Shown piece by piece: positions 43,264 through 51,997 of a DNA stretch of 64,000 nt. The notes under the pieces are model-generated. The model saw nothing but the letters and a program-made list of their open reading frames with translations, did no database searches and had not been told where the DNA came from. The translations under genes were made by a program, and so were the position numbers. Numbering within the stretch: position 1 is the stretch's first letter; every line of letters starts with the position of its first letter. Source of the DNA: Succinivibrio dextrinosolvens DSM 3072 (GTDB taxonomy: Bacteria; Pseudomonadota; Gammaproteobacteria; Enterobacterales; Succinivibrionaceae); the NCBI RefSeq assembly GCF_900167015.1, contig NZ_FUXX01000002.1, positions 1 to 64,000 of the forward strand, given 5' to 3'.

Positions 43264-44643
43264 ATGGCTTTATGGGGCGGAAGATTTACCCAGGGTCCTG
43301 ATCAGAGATTCAAGGATTACAACGATTCTCTGAAATTTGACTACAGACTGGCTCTTGAGGATATCGAGGGCTCAATTGCATGGGCTGATGCAATTTACAG
43401 TGCAGGTGTTCTTACAGAGCAGGAAAATAAGGATCTGAAGAAGGCTCTTGAAGAGCTTTATGAAGAGGTTAGCGAGAACCTTGATGAGATTGCCAAGTGT
43501 GATGATGAGGATATCCATTCATACGTTGAGCGTCGTCTGATTGAGAAGGTTGGTAATCTAGGCAAGAAACTGCACACTGGCAGAAGCCGTAATGATCAGG
43601 TTGCCGTAGATTTAAAGCTATGGTGCATGAAGGCTTGTGATCATGTGCTTTCTTCAATTGATAAGCTTCAGAAACAGCTTTTAAAGGTTGCCGATGAGAA
43701 TCAGGGAAGTATATTCCCAGGATATACCCATCTGCAGCGTGCTCAGCCGGTTACTTTCACTCACTGGATTTTAGCCTATATTCAGATGTTTGAAAGAGAC
43801 TATCTGAGACTTATAAATGCCAAGGAGCTTTTATCAACCTGTCCTCTAGGATCAGCAGCTTTAGCTGGTACTGCATATAACATTGATAGAGATGCCCTGG
43901 CTCAGGCTTTAGGCTTTAAGTGCGCTACCAGAAACAGTCTTGATGGTGTTTCAGACAGAGACCATGTAATGGAGCTTTTATCATGTGCAAGCATTTCCAT
44001 GGTTCATCTATCAAGACTTGCAGAAGATCTGATTATCTACAATTCTGGTGAGGCCAAGTTTGTTGAGTTATCTGACAAGGTAACCTCAGGCTCATCATTA
44101 ATGCCACAGAAAAAGAATCCAGATGCACTTGAGCTTATCCGCGGCAAGTGCGGCAGAGTTGTAGGTGCACTGACCGGTATGCTGGTTACCACCAAGGCTC
44201 TTCCTTTAGCTTATGACAAGGATCTTCAGGAGGATAAGGAGCGTCTGTTCGATGCTATTGATACCTGGATTGACAGTCTTGATATGGCTGCCCTCGTATT
44301 TGAGGGTATTAAGCTTAATAAGCAGAATGCCATCGATGCTGCTAAGGGCGGCTATTCAAACGCAACTGAGCTTGCTGATTATCTTGTATCAAAGAATGTT
44401 CCTTTCCGTGAGGCGCATTCAATTGTTGGCAGAATCGTTCTTTATGCTATTTCTAAGGATAAGGCTTTAGAGGACTTGAGTGTTGCTGAGTTTAAGGAAT
44501 ACTCAGAGGTAATCTCAGATGATGTATATCCATGTCTACAGCTTGAGAACATTCTTGCTAAGAGAGATATCATCGGTGGTGTTGCTCCTGCTCAGAGTGC
44601 TCAGGAAATCAAGAGAATGAAGGAATATCTGGAGAACAGATAA
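43264..44643 (+). CDS. argH: Argininosuccinate lyase
   Basis: A 459-residue enzyme of the fumarase/aspartase superfamily that releases arginine and fumarate. It has the superfamily signature [12 protein letters not shown] near residue 279 and [14 protein letters not shown] near residue 105. Length matches E. coli ArgH (457). ATG 43264 has GAGG upstream; the open frame reaches back to 43222 but the extra residues are not conserved in type. It completes argF-argG-argH, the last three steps of arginine synthesis. Confidence 0.97.
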   Translation: MALWGGRFTQGPDQRFKDYNDSLKFDYRLALEDIEGSIAWADAIYSAGVLTEQENKDLKKALEELYEEVSENLDEIAKCDDEDIHSYVERRLIEKVGNLGKKLHTGRSRNDQVAVDLKLWCMKACDHVLSSIDKLQKQLLKVADENQGSIFPGYTHLQRAQPVTFTHWILAYIQMFERDYLRLINAKELLSTCPLGSAALAGTAYNIDRDALAQALGFKCATRNSLDGVSDRDHVMELLSCASISMVHLSRLAEDLIIYNSGEAKFVELSDKVTSGSSLMPQKKNPDALELIRGKCGRVVGALTGMLVTTKALPLAYDKDLQEDKERLFDAIDTWIDSLDMAALVFEGIKLNKQNAIDAAKGGYSNATELADYLVSKNVPFREAHSIVGRIVLYAISKDKALEDLSVAEFKEYSEVISDDVYPCLQLENILAKRDIIGGVAPAQSAQEIKRMKEYLENR

Positions 44644-44673
44644 CCTTATTTCGTAGGATTTCGTAGGATAAGA

Positions 44674-44707
44674 AAAAGCCTGAAAGTTTTTTTACTTCCA
44701 GGCTTTT
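44674..44707. terminator. Bidirectional terminator between argH and dut
   Basis: A 9-base stem (aaaagcctg 44674-44682, caggctttt 44699-44707), with an inner aagt/actt pair, lies between convergent genes. A T-run follows on the plus side (tttt-g-ttttt) and A-runs on the other side give Us for the minus strand. A direct repeat tttcgtagga x2 precedes it at 44649-44668. Confidence 0.8.
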
Positions 44708-44722
44708 GTTTTTCTTGTGATT

Positions 44723-45181
44723 CTAGTTTTTACCGGTTGAGCCAAAGCCTTCTTCGCCACGTTCGGATGTTTCTTCAAACTCCTCTGTAACTTCGAAGCT
44801 GGCGTGCAGTACAGGCACAAAAAGCATCTGAGCAACTCTGTCGCCTACACAAATCTTAAATGGCTTGTCAGAGTGATTCCACAGCGGCATCATCAGTGGT
44901 CCCTGATAGTCTGCATCAATTACCCCGGTAAGATTTGAAAGCACGATTCCGTGTTTGTAGCCAAGACCTGAACGTGGAACAATAAGCGCAGTAACGTTCT
45001 TGTCAGCAATATGCATGGCAATTCCGCTGCTGACAAGTCTTACCTCTCCTGGATTCAGGATGAAATCCTCCTTTTCCATAGCTCTTAAATCCATGCCGGC
45101 AGACATTGGAGTTTCGTAACCTGGAAGAGGAAAATCCTTTCCTAACCTTTTATCTAGAATCTTAACTTTTATATTTAGCAT
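44723..45181 (-). CDS. dut: Deoxyuridine 5'-triphosphate nucleotidohydrolase (dUTPase)
   Basis: A 152-residue trimeric enzyme that hydrolyses dUTP to dUMP, keeping uracil out of DNA. The five dUTPase motifs are present, including PMSAGMDLRA, PRSGLGYKHGI, LTGVIDADYQGPL and the C-terminal RGEEGFGSTGKN that closes over the site. Length equals E. coli Dut (152). Its ATG overlaps the coaBC stop as TAATG, so translation is coupled. Confidence 0.97.
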   Translation of the reverse strand: MLNIKVKILDKRLGKDFPLPGYETPMSAGMDLRAMEKEDFILNPGEVRLVSSGIAMHIADKNVTALIVPRSGLGYKHGIVLSNLTGVIDADYQGPLMMPLWNHSDKPFKICVGDRVAQMLFVPVLHASFEVTEEFEETSERGEEGFGSTGKN

Positions 45182-46500
45182 TAACCGTTTTTCTTTTTAG
45201 CTGATTTAAAGATTAATTCCATCAGATACTGTGCGATAACAGGTTTAGGCTGTTTCTCAAAGTGAGCAACCTGTCCGTCCTTATCAAATACAGTAACTTC
45301 ATTGTCATCGCTGTTAAATCCAATAGCCTTATTGGAAACATCATTGAGAACAATCAGATCAAGATGCTTCTTTTCAAGTTTTGCACGGGCAAAATCATGA
45401 AGATTATTGGTTTCGGCTGCAAATCCTACAGTAAATGGTCTGTTGGATTCAAGTTTACCGACAGTTGCAATAATATCAGGATTCTTAACCAGTTTGATAG
45501 TCAGAGTATCCGCATCCTCTGATTTCTTGATTTTAACAGGAGAGATAGTCTCGGCTCTGAAATCAGCCACAGCAGCACAGCCGATGAATATATCTGCTGA
45601 TTTAATGTAATCCTCAACAGCACTTAACATCTGTGCAGCACTCTTAACATCAATCTTACGTACTCCCTTTGGAGCCTCAAGATTAACAGGACCAGAAATC
45701 AGGGTTACTTCTGCACCTAGAGCTGCTGCAACCTGAGCCAGTGAATATCCCATCTTTCCTGATGAGTTGTTGGAGATGAAACGTACCGGATCAAGATCTT
45801 CAACGGTAGGTCCGGCAGTAATTACAACCTTGTAGCCTGCGCCAAATGCTTTTGGCAGAAGTCTGGTCTGTGTAAGCTCTAATGGTTTAACAGGGGAAGG
45901 CAGTCTGCCCTGATGATTCTCAAGCTGTCCCTGAACGGTCTTGTTCTCGAGTCTGTTGGAAAGAATTGCACAGATATCCTCAAACAGATCCTCTGGCTCT
46001 TTCATTCTTCCTGTTCCACTGACACCGCAGGCAAGTTCTCCCTCAGCAGGAGAGATTACATAAATTCCACGTCTAATCAGGGTCTGAATGTTTTCCTGTG
46101 TAGCAGGATTGTTGTACATATTGGTGTTCATCGCAGGAGCAACTGCGACAGGACAAGCCGCTGCAAGGGTGACGGCGGTAAGCATATTGTCTGCCATACC
46201 TGCTGCAATCTTGGCAATGGTATTTGCCGTTGCAGGTGCGATAATCACCATATCAGCATTGGTTGCCAGAGCAATGTGAGAGATATCTTCTGTTCTGTCG
46301 AAAATTTCAATTGAGACAGGGTGACCGGATAGAGCCTCAAAGGTCTCCTTACCAACAAGCTTGGCTGCAGATGGAGTCATCACAACGAATACCTGAGCGC
46401 CGCTTTTTACCAGAAGACGACAAAGGATACATGCTTTATATGCTGCGATTCCACCGGTAACACCTAAAATAATCTTACGATCTTTTAACTGAGTTCCCAT
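45181..46500 (-). CDS. coaBC: Bifunctional phosphopantothenoylcysteine decarboxylase/synthetase
   Basis: A 439-residue flavoprotein that performs two consecutive CoA-synthesis steps. The N-terminal CoaC half has GVTGGIAAYKA, the catalytic His in DISHIALATNADM, PAMNTNMY and the Cys in GELACGVSGTGRM. The C-terminal CoaB half has ITAGPTVEDLDPVRFISNNS and the KKNPD-like LVKNPD loop. ATG 46500 is used because AAGGAG lies 9 bases before it; an in-frame ATG at 46509 has the SD touching it. It is upstream of dut, as in most gammaproteobacteria. Confidence 0.96.
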   Translation of the reverse strand: MGTQLKDRKIILGVTGGIAAYKACILCRLLVKSGAQVFVVMTPSAAKLVGKETFEALSGHPVSIEIFDRTEDISHIALATNADMVIIAPATANTIAKIAAGMADNMLTAVTLAAACPVAVAPAMNTNMYNNPATQENIQTLIRRGIYVISPAEGELACGVSGTGRMKEPEDLFEDICAILSNRLENKTVQGQLENHQGRLPSPVKPLELTQTRLLPKAFGAGYKVVITAGPTVEDLDPVRFISNNSSGKMGYSLAQVAAALGAEVTLISGPVNLEAPKGVRKIDVKSAAQMLSAVEDYIKSADIFIGCAAVADFRAETISPVKIKKSEDADTLTIKLVKNPDIIATVGKLESNRPFTVGFAAETNNLHDFARAKLEKKHLDLIVLNDVSNKAIGFNSDDNEVTVFDKDGQVAHFEKQPKPVIAQYLMELIFKSAKKKNG

Positions 46501-46589
46501 TTTAAGCATCTCCTTATATATTAATTTTTCTACTAACCTACAGATTATAAAACAGATTAATTGAATATTATTGCTATTAATTTTCAAGA

Positions 46590-46737
46590 TTGATCTGAAT
46601 CGTATTAATGTTATATAATACGCAATTACCACGAAACCTTAGAGGATTAATCTCCTCGATTAAAGTGCGTATTCAGAATTAAAGTTGTCTTAAAAATTAA
46701 AATATTTTTGAGATATAGTCTTCTTTTGTGTTAGAAT
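46590..46737 (+). promoter_or_regulatory. Two candidate promoters of rpmB-rpmG
   Basis: Upstream promoter: TTGATC (46590-46595), 18 bases, TATAAT (46614-46619), overlapping an inverted pair cgtatta/taatacg (46601-46607, 46616-46622). Downstream promoter: TTGAGA (46708-46713), 18 bases, TAGAAT (46732-46737), preceded by TG one base away (extended -10). The gap also has to hold the coaBC promoter on the other strand. Confidence 0.6.
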
Positions 46738-46827
46738 ACGTGAACTTTTGTTTTGACCTATTAATCTAATTCAGCTTTTTAGCTGATTGTTTGATTGATT
46801 TTTTTATTTTTTGGAGTGTGAACTAAC

Positions 46828-47064
46828 ATGTCCAGAGTTTGCCAAGTTACGGGCAAGCGCCCAGCAGTGGGTAACCACCGTTCCCACGCAAAGAATGCGG
46901 CTAAGCGTCGTTTTCTACCTAACTTAAAGTATCACCGTTTCTGGGTTGAGAGTGAAGGCCGCTTCGTAAGACTGCGTGTCACCACTAAGGCTATGCGTAT
47001 TATTGACAAGTGCGGTATCGAGACTGTTCTTGCTGATATGCGTGCAAACGGCGTTAGAGTTTAA
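46828..47064 (+). CDS. rpmB: 50S ribosomal protein L28
   Basis: A 78-residue ribosomal protein ([20 protein letters not shown] start; [15 protein letters not shown] near the end), equal in length to E. coli L28. It has only two scattered cysteines and no CxxC pairs, so it is the zinc-independent form. The SD region is ttggagtg. It is followed 11 bases later by rpmG, the conserved pair. Confidence 0.98.
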   Translation: MSRVCQVTGKRPAVGNHRSHAKNAAKRRFLPNLKYHRFWVESEGRFVRLRVTTKAMRIIDKCGIETVLADMRANGVRV

Positions 47065-47075
47065 AGGAGTCAAAA

Positions 47076-47246
47076 ATGGCTAAGAAAGGCGGTCGTGAGA
47101 AGATCCGTTTAAATTCAACTGCAGGTACTGGTCACTTTTATACTACTGACAAGAACCGTCGTACCACCCCAGGTAAGATGGAAATGATGAAGTATGATCC
47201 AGTTGTTCGTCAGCATGTTTTATACAAGGAAGGCAAGATTAAATAA
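47076..47246 (+). CDS. rpmG: 50S ribosomal protein L33
   Basis: A 56-residue basic protein beginning [20 protein letters not shown] and ending in VLYKEGKIK, the typical L33 layout. There are no cysteines, so it is the zinc-free form. A strong SD (AAAGGAG) lies 7 bases before ATG 47076. It forms a two-gene unit with rpmB and ends just before a UUCG-loop terminator. Confidence 0.98.
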   Translation: MAKKGGREKIRLNSTAGTGHFYTTDKNRRTTPGKMEMMKYDPVVRQHVLYKEGKIK

Positions 47247-47283
47247 TCTTGTTTCTGATGGACTTTTGCAAAAGTTTATTTTA

Positions 47284-47309
47284 AAAACTCAGCTTCGGCT
47301 GAGTTTTTT
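47284..47309 (+). terminator. Terminator of rpmB-rpmG
   Basis: A 10-base stem (aaaactcagc 47284-47293, gctgagtttt 47298-47307) with a TTCG tetraloop and a run of six Ts. It is a textbook intrinsic terminator. Confidence 0.95.
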
Positions 47310-47453
47310 ATTATCTGCAATTCACACTTTTTTAGAGCACCTCTCATTAATCACATTTTTTATCTAACCTCTTAATTTTTCACATACTAATATTAATCAT
47401 CTGTATATTTCTGAAAAAAAATAACATTATTGTCTTCTATTAATAATTAAAAG

Positions 47454-47562
47454 TGTTAAAATTTTTCCGAATTAATTGTGAGGCAGGTCATCTAACGTTC
47501 TTCTAAGTTTAGTATGTCAAATTACCTGCCAAAGAATTACTTTTTAAAAAAGGAAATATATT
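47454..47562 (+). promoter_or_regulatory. Promoter and 5' leader of ompA
   Basis: An extended -10 (TG at 47454-47455, one base, TAAAAT at 47457-47462) predicts an RNA start near 47469. That gives a leader of about 95 bases. The leader can close a stem between ggcaggt (47482-47488) and acctgcc (47524-47530). In E. coli a 5'-terminal stem-loop in the ompA leader gives the mRNA its long half-life; the same role here is inferred. The stretch 47310-47450 before it is AT-rich with no gene seen. Confidence 0.6.
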
Positions 47563-48558
47563 ATGAAGACTAAGTTATTAGCTTTAGCAGTTGCTTGTGC
47601 AACCGCTTCTTTCGCTGCTAACGCTGCTGTTAGCGATACCTGGAGCGCTGGTGCTGCTGCTGGTTATGTTTACGGTTTCGATCACCACGATGACATTCCT
47701 TTTGAGAAGGAAGGCTACGGCTTAAAGCTAAACGGCGAATATAACTTCACCAACTGGTTCGGTTTAGGTGCTGGCTACGACTACACTGCTAAGCAGCACA
47801 TCGGTGAAGGCGACAACAGATCAAGCCTACACAGCAACATCGCTGAGGCTTATGGCAGATTCGCTTATGCATTAGATAACAACGGTTCAGATATTTTCTT
47901 CAAGGTTGGTCCTACTGTTACCTGGGCATCAGCATATGGTGAGACTCACCACAAGTATGGTGCAGTTGCTGGTATCGGCGGTCAGTATGCATTCAACGAC
48001 AACCTAGCAGTTCGTGCTGGTTATGATTACTTCTACAAGAACATGAAGCGTGATGGCACCCGTATCGACAACGGTATGTTTTACGTTGGCGTTCAGTACA
48101 CCTTCGGTGCAAAGAAGCCTGCTCCAGCTCCTGTAGCAGCTCCAGCTCAGAAGACCGTTCGTGTAACTGAGAACCACACCCTAGACGCTGGTATCCTATT
48201 CCCATTCGATGGTTCAAACCTATCAGCAGAAGGCAAGCAGGCTGTTGCTGAGGTTGTAAATTCTTCAAGCAACCTACAGAACACTGAGTTCGAAGTTTAC
48301 GGTTACACCGACCGTATCGGTTCAGACGCATACAACAACAAGCTATCTCAGAAGCGTGCTGACGCAGTTGCAGCTGAGTTACAGAACAACGGCGTTACCA
48401 ACCTGAAGGCTTCACAGGGTCGTGGTAAGGCAAATCCTGTAACTGGTGACAAGTGCAACTCAGTACAGGGTCGTAAGGCTCTGATCGACTGCTTAGCAGC
48501 TGATCGTCGTGTTGAAGTTGTTGTAACTGGCGACACCACCAAGATCCAGAAGCAGTAA
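47563..48558 (+). CDS. ompA: Outer membrane protein A (OmpA) with peptidoglycan-binding domain
   Basis: A 331-residue protein. It has a signal peptide (about 21 residues, ending in AANAA) and an eight-strand barrel (about residues 25-185) ending VGVQYTF. A Pro/Ala linker (PAPAPVAAPA) follows, then an OmpA-like domain with the peptidoglycan-binding VYGYTDRIGSDAYNNKLSQK. It links the outer membrane to the cell wall. Leucine is encoded almost only by CTA and TTA, as in pckA, pointing to a very abundant protein. Confidence 0.95.
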   Translation: MKTKLLALAVACATASFAANAAVSDTWSAGAAAGYVYGFDHHDDIPFEKEGYGLKLNGEYNFTNWFGLGAGYDYTAKQHIGEGDNRSSLHSNIAEAYGRFAYALDNNGSDIFFKVGPTVTWASAYGETHHKYGAVAGIGGQYAFNDNLAVRAGYDYFYKNMKRDGTRIDNGMFYVGVQYTFGAKKPAPAPVAAPAQKTVRVTENHTLDAGILFPFDGSNLSAEGKQAVAEVVNSSSNLQNTEFEVYGYTDRIGSDAYNNKLSQKRADAVAAELQNNGVTNLKASQGRGKANPVTGDKCNSVQGRKALIDCLAADRRVEVVVTGDTTKIQKQ

Positions 48559-48583
48559 TTCTAATTACTCTTCAGGATGAAAG

Positions 48584-48609
48584 AACCTCCCATGCGGGAG
48601 GTTTTTTTT
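48584..48609 (+). terminator. Terminator of ompA
   Basis: A perfect 8-base stem (aacctccc 48584-48591, gggaggtt 48596-48603) with a 4-base loop and eight Ts (48602-48609). It reaches to within 14 bases of the stop of the convergent binding-protein gene. Confidence 0.95.
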
Positions 48610-48622
48610 ATTTTCGAGTCTG

Positions 48623-49621
48623 TTATTTATTGATAACCTTTGTATAAGGTATGTACACCGTTCCGTTTTCCCATACCTTAAGATTAAGCTTCTTTCCTAA
48701 TTCATGGTTATCTTGTTCTTCTGCTACAGCAAGCTCAAGAATAGCTCTGGCCTGTTCCTTTGTATCATTTACTAACGTTCCTTCAAGCTTACCCTCTTTA
48801 ATTGCCTGAATTGCAGGTTCAACTCCGTCGATACCGAACACAGGTATATAGTTCTTTTTCTTATTACCGGTATTGAAGCCTTCATTGTTTAGTACAGAGA
48901 GTGCTCCTAATGCCATAGCATCATTGTTACTGATGATAAGTTCAACTTTATCTATGCCATTATTTATGACATAGTTCTCCAGTTCTCCTCTTGCTTTTAA
49001 ACTGTCAAAGTTTCCGCATAACTTTGTTATATCAATATTGTTATACTCTGAGAACAGTTTTACTGTAACAGCTGAGGTTCGAAGATATGTAGCCTGATGA
49101 TCCTCAGGTCCGTTCAGTATAATCGTTGAGATTCTGCCATCCTTATTTCTGTCTATCTGTGGATTAGCCTTTATATAACTGATAATCATCTCAGCCTGCA
49201 TCTGTCCTGCAAGCATGGAATCTCCTTCAACATACCAGGCTTTTGAATAACCATCCAGAAGCTTTATATCAGGCTGACGGTTAAAGAAAATAACTCTTAG
49301 GTTATTCTTTTTGCAGTTTTCAATAACTGACTCTGTTATTTCCGGACGAACCAGATTAACAATCTTGGCTTTATTGTTAGACAGAGTATTTGCAATCTGA
49401 AGTTCCTGAGTTCCTGAATCATTGTTGGCATCAAAGGATTCCAGAGAAATATTCATTTTCCTGGCTAATGAATCTATATCGTTTTTGAATGAAGCAATGT
49501 ACTGGTCAGTAAGGGCATAGTAAAAAACATCCAGACTTTTCTGTTCATCAGCATTAACCGTTACTGGAGAACCTGCAAGCAGAAAGGCAAGCATACCTAA
49601 ATGAGATAATCTAAACTTCAT
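48623..49621 (-). CDS. Orphan galactose/glucose-type periplasmic binding protein (MglB-like)
   Basis: A 332-residue periplasmic protein with a signal peptide (about 24 residues, ending in VNADEQ) and the type I binding-protein fold. The segment DRNKDGRIS matches the calcium-binding EF-hand-like loop of MglB, and PVFGIDGVEPAIQAI is the MglB hinge block. MglB binds glucose or galactose for uptake and for chemotaxis through Trg. No ABC ATPase or permease gene is adjacent, so it must work with components encoded elsewhere or as a sensor ligand-binder. Confidence 0.85.
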   Translation of the reverse strand: MKFRLSHLGMLAFLLAGSPVTVNADEQKSLDVFYYALTDQYIASFKNDIDSLARKMNISLESFDANNDSGTQELQIANTLSNNKAKIVNLVRPEITESVIENCKKNNLRVIFFNRQPDIKLLDGYSKAWYVEGDSMLAGQMQAEMIISYIKANPQIDRNKDGRISTIILNGPEDHQATYLRTSAVTVKLFSEYNNIDITKLCGNFDSLKARGELENYVINNGIDKVELIISNNDAMALGALSVLNNEGFNTGNKKKNYIPVFGIDGVEPAIQAIKEGKLEGTLVNDTKEQARAILELAVAEEQDNHELGKKLNLKVWENGTVYIPYTKVINK

Positions 49622-49739
49622 AGAACTGTCCTATGTTTAATTCAGAGAAACAACAAAAGAGAGTGTGTACCTTAAAAGTATAGTTTGTTAAGGCAGATTA
49701 GGTTGAAGGATCGGTCTAGGAGTTGGTAATTAATTGAAA

Positions 49740-49760
49740 AGGCCTGAAAAAATCAGGCCT
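49740..49760 (-). terminator. Terminator of the CobW-type GTPase operon
   Basis: A perfect 8-base stem (aggcctga 49740-49747, tcaggcct 49753-49760) is followed on the minus strand by TTTTCAATTAATT. It lies about 35 bases after the GTPase stop. Confidence 0.75.
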
Positions 49761-49794
49761 AATAAATAAGTTTTGCTATTAATGAGCATGCAGA

Positions 49795-50943
49795 TTAATA
49801 ATCATCTGCTCTTTCGATACCATCGATCATCTGCTGATAGTATGAAATTGCAGCTGAATCCGGATTCTCCATAATCTGCTTAAACATATGCTTAATCTGT
49901 TCCATAACGCTTGCTCTGCAGATAAATACCAGCTGAGAGTGTCTCTGTCCATTAGGCCAGCTGTGGAGCTCAGATAGAGGGTATAGATTACCCTGAACAC
50001 CATGAATAACAATTGGTTTTTCCTGATCCTTAAGATCAATGATTCCCTTGATTCTAAGAATAGAGTCACCGTACTGTTCCTGTACTGTGCTGATTCCTGA
50101 AAGCAGAGCCAGAGCTTCGATTGGCTGATCAAACTCCATGCAGAATGAATCAATATCTGAGTGGGCGATAATCTTAGGCTTGGATACACCAATGGTTGAA
50201 TTAACGGTAGCTGGTCTGATTGATGAGGCCAGGTTTGGTGACTTGAAGTTTAGCCATGAGGTTACTTTCTTATCAAAGGCCTGATCAGCATTCTTGTAAG
50301 GTCCGATGTCAAACAGGATCTTAGGTGAGATATTACCCTTAACAGCAGGGAACACCTTTGCAGCAGGATTAATCTTGGCGGTAATTTCGTAAATTGCATC
50401 AAGCTCATCTGATTCAATCAGATCAGTCTTACTTACGATAACAATATCTGCAAGAGCAATCTGCTTTACAGCCTCATACTGCTTCTTTAGCTGATCACGG
50501 ACAAACATGCCGTCAAGTACAGTAATGGTACCGTCATGATAGTAGTGATCTAACAGGAAATCGTCTCCGTTTAAGGTGCCGATAACGCCGGATGGATCAG
50601 CAAGTCCGGTAGTTTCGATGATTACTCGCTTGAAGTTAGGAATCTCACCACGCTGAGCTTTGATGAAGTTAGTTGCTAGAGAGTCAACCAGAGCGCCCTG
50701 AAGAGAGCAGCAGATACAGCCTGACTGCAGAAGAACAACTGAAGAATCAACTGATTCTACAAGTTCATGATCAAGACCAACATCTCCGAATTCATTAATC
50801 AGGACCAAGGTGTCCTTAAATTCTTCTGAATTTACCCAGTGATTTAATAAAGTTGTCTTACCACTTCCTAAAAAACCTGTAATGATATTAACGGGAATTT
50901 TATTCTCGTCATTGATTGCAGGATTCTCTGCATTTTCTGACAT
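49795..50943 (-). CDS. CobW/YjiA-family GTPase, putative metal chaperone
   Basis: A 382-residue G3E GTPase with Walker A GFLGSGKTT (residues 23-31), the CxCC metal motif (Cys76, Cys78, Cys79 in SGCICCSLQ), the ETTGLADPSG switch and an SKTDL base motif. A C-terminal CobW domain follows. Family members insert or distribute zinc, cobalt or nickel. No Zur site or partner metalloenzyme is visible nearby, so the metal is unknown. It follows the hydrolase gene by 10 bases and probably shares its transcript. Confidence 0.9.
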   Translation of the reverse strand: MSENAENPAINDENKIPVNIITGFLGSGKTTLLNHWVNSEEFKDTLVLINEFGDVGLDHELVESVDSSVVLLQSGCICCSLQGALVDSLATNFIKAQRGEIPNFKRVIIETTGLADPSGVIGTLNGDDFLLDHYYHDGTITVLDGMFVRDQLKKQYEAVKQIALADIVIVSKTDLIESDELDAIYEITAKINPAAKVFPAVKGNISPKILFDIGPYKNADQAFDKKVTSWLNFKSPNLASSIRPATVNSTIGVSKPKIIAHSDIDSFCMEFDQPIEALALLSGISTVQEQYGDSILRIKGIIDLKDQEKPIVIHGVQGNLYPLSELHSWPNGQRHSQLVFICRASVMEQIKHMFKQIMENPDSAAISYYQQMIDGIERADDY

Positions 50944-50953
50944 TTAATAGTTC

Positions 50954-51919
50954 CTAATTTTTGAATAAAAAATCTAATGCTTTGGTTAGAGATTTTATCC
51001 TAAATTCGTCACTTTCGTTAATAATATCGTGATAAGCATTCTCAATTACTTCAAATTTAGGTGGAACAGGGTCATTTGCATGTTTTTCAAAGAATCTCTG
51101 GGTTTCCTTTGTTGAAACAACCTTGTCATCACCAGCACTCTGACAGAAAACCGGAATGGTAAATTCAAATTTGTCCTTGAAAAGCTCCAGCTGCTTCTTC
51201 ATGGCTTCCTTTACAAAATGGAAGGTTGGTCCTCCGATAGTGTAAACCGGATGCTTTTCAAAATAGTTGTGGTAGTAATTGAATCTCTCGGGATCATGTG
51301 AATGATGATTACCTTCAAACTCAAGCTTCTTGTACTCTGAACCATGAGGTGTGTACATGGTTCTGGTAAATGGAAGTAAATCCATCAGTGAGATAAAGAA
51401 ATACAGACTTGGCTTTTTAAGGTTGAAATAAGGCCATAGGTATGGAGCTATCAGAGATACTCTTTTTGGCTTGTTCTCCTGGTTCTTCAGAATATCAAGG
51501 GAAATCAGACCACCAAGAGAGAATGCCAGAAGATTATAGTCTCTGATATTTAGCTTATCCAGAACAAAGGTAACATCCTTTGCATAATCTTCAAAGTGTT
51601 CGATATGATACTTCTGTCGGTCAGGAAGAACTCGTGTGGAGCTTCCCTGTCCTCTTGCGAAGATAACTACAGCAGCGACCTTAAGCTTTGATAATGAATA
51701 GAAAAGTTCACAGAACTTGTGTGCAATTTCGCCTCGTCCGGGAATAATCACAAGACTTTCAACTGGATTGTCTACAAGAAGTCTGGATGCAGTTAATTCG
51801 TACCCTTCAGGATTTGTAAAGGAAAGATTCTCGACATTTGACAGATAAAACTTTTCCAGCATTTCTCTGTCTTTTTTCAGAGTTTCTGTATTGATGAAGG
51901 CGTCTTTGATTCTTTTCAT
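50954..51919 (-). CDS. Alpha/beta hydrolase, lysophospholipase-like
   Basis: A 321-residue alpha/beta hydrolase. The nucleophile is Ser134 in LLAFSLGGLIS. The acid is Asp in CQSAGDDKVVS and the base His in NAYHDIINES. VIIPGRGEIAHKF and VIFARGQGSS correspond to the family's oxyanion and DxxGxG regions. It resembles PldB-type lysophospholipases or monoacylglycerol lipases, with no signal peptide. Its substrate is not known. It is first in a two-gene unit with the CobW-type GTPase. Confidence 0.8.
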   Translation of the reverse strand: MKRIKDAFINTETLKKDREMLEKFYLSNVENLSFTNPEGYELTASRLLVDNPVESLVIIPGRGEIAHKFCELFYSLSKLKVAAVVIFARGQGSSTRVLPDRQKYHIEHFEDYAKDVTFVLDKLNIRDYNLLAFSLGGLISLDILKNQENKPKRVSLIAPYLWPYFNLKKPSLYFFISLMDLLPFTRTMYTPHGSEYKKLEFEGNHHSHDPERFNYYHNYFEKHPVYTIGGPTFHFVKEAMKKQLELFKDKFEFTIPVFCQSAGDDKVVSTKETQRFFEKHANDPVPPKFEVIENAYHDIINESDEFRIKSLTKALDFLFKN

Positions 51920-51997
51920 GGTAGGACTCGGATTTCGCTAAATAATTTCCCGCTTATTAATAGAATATAGCGAAATTCCAAGTGATATCAAATGATT

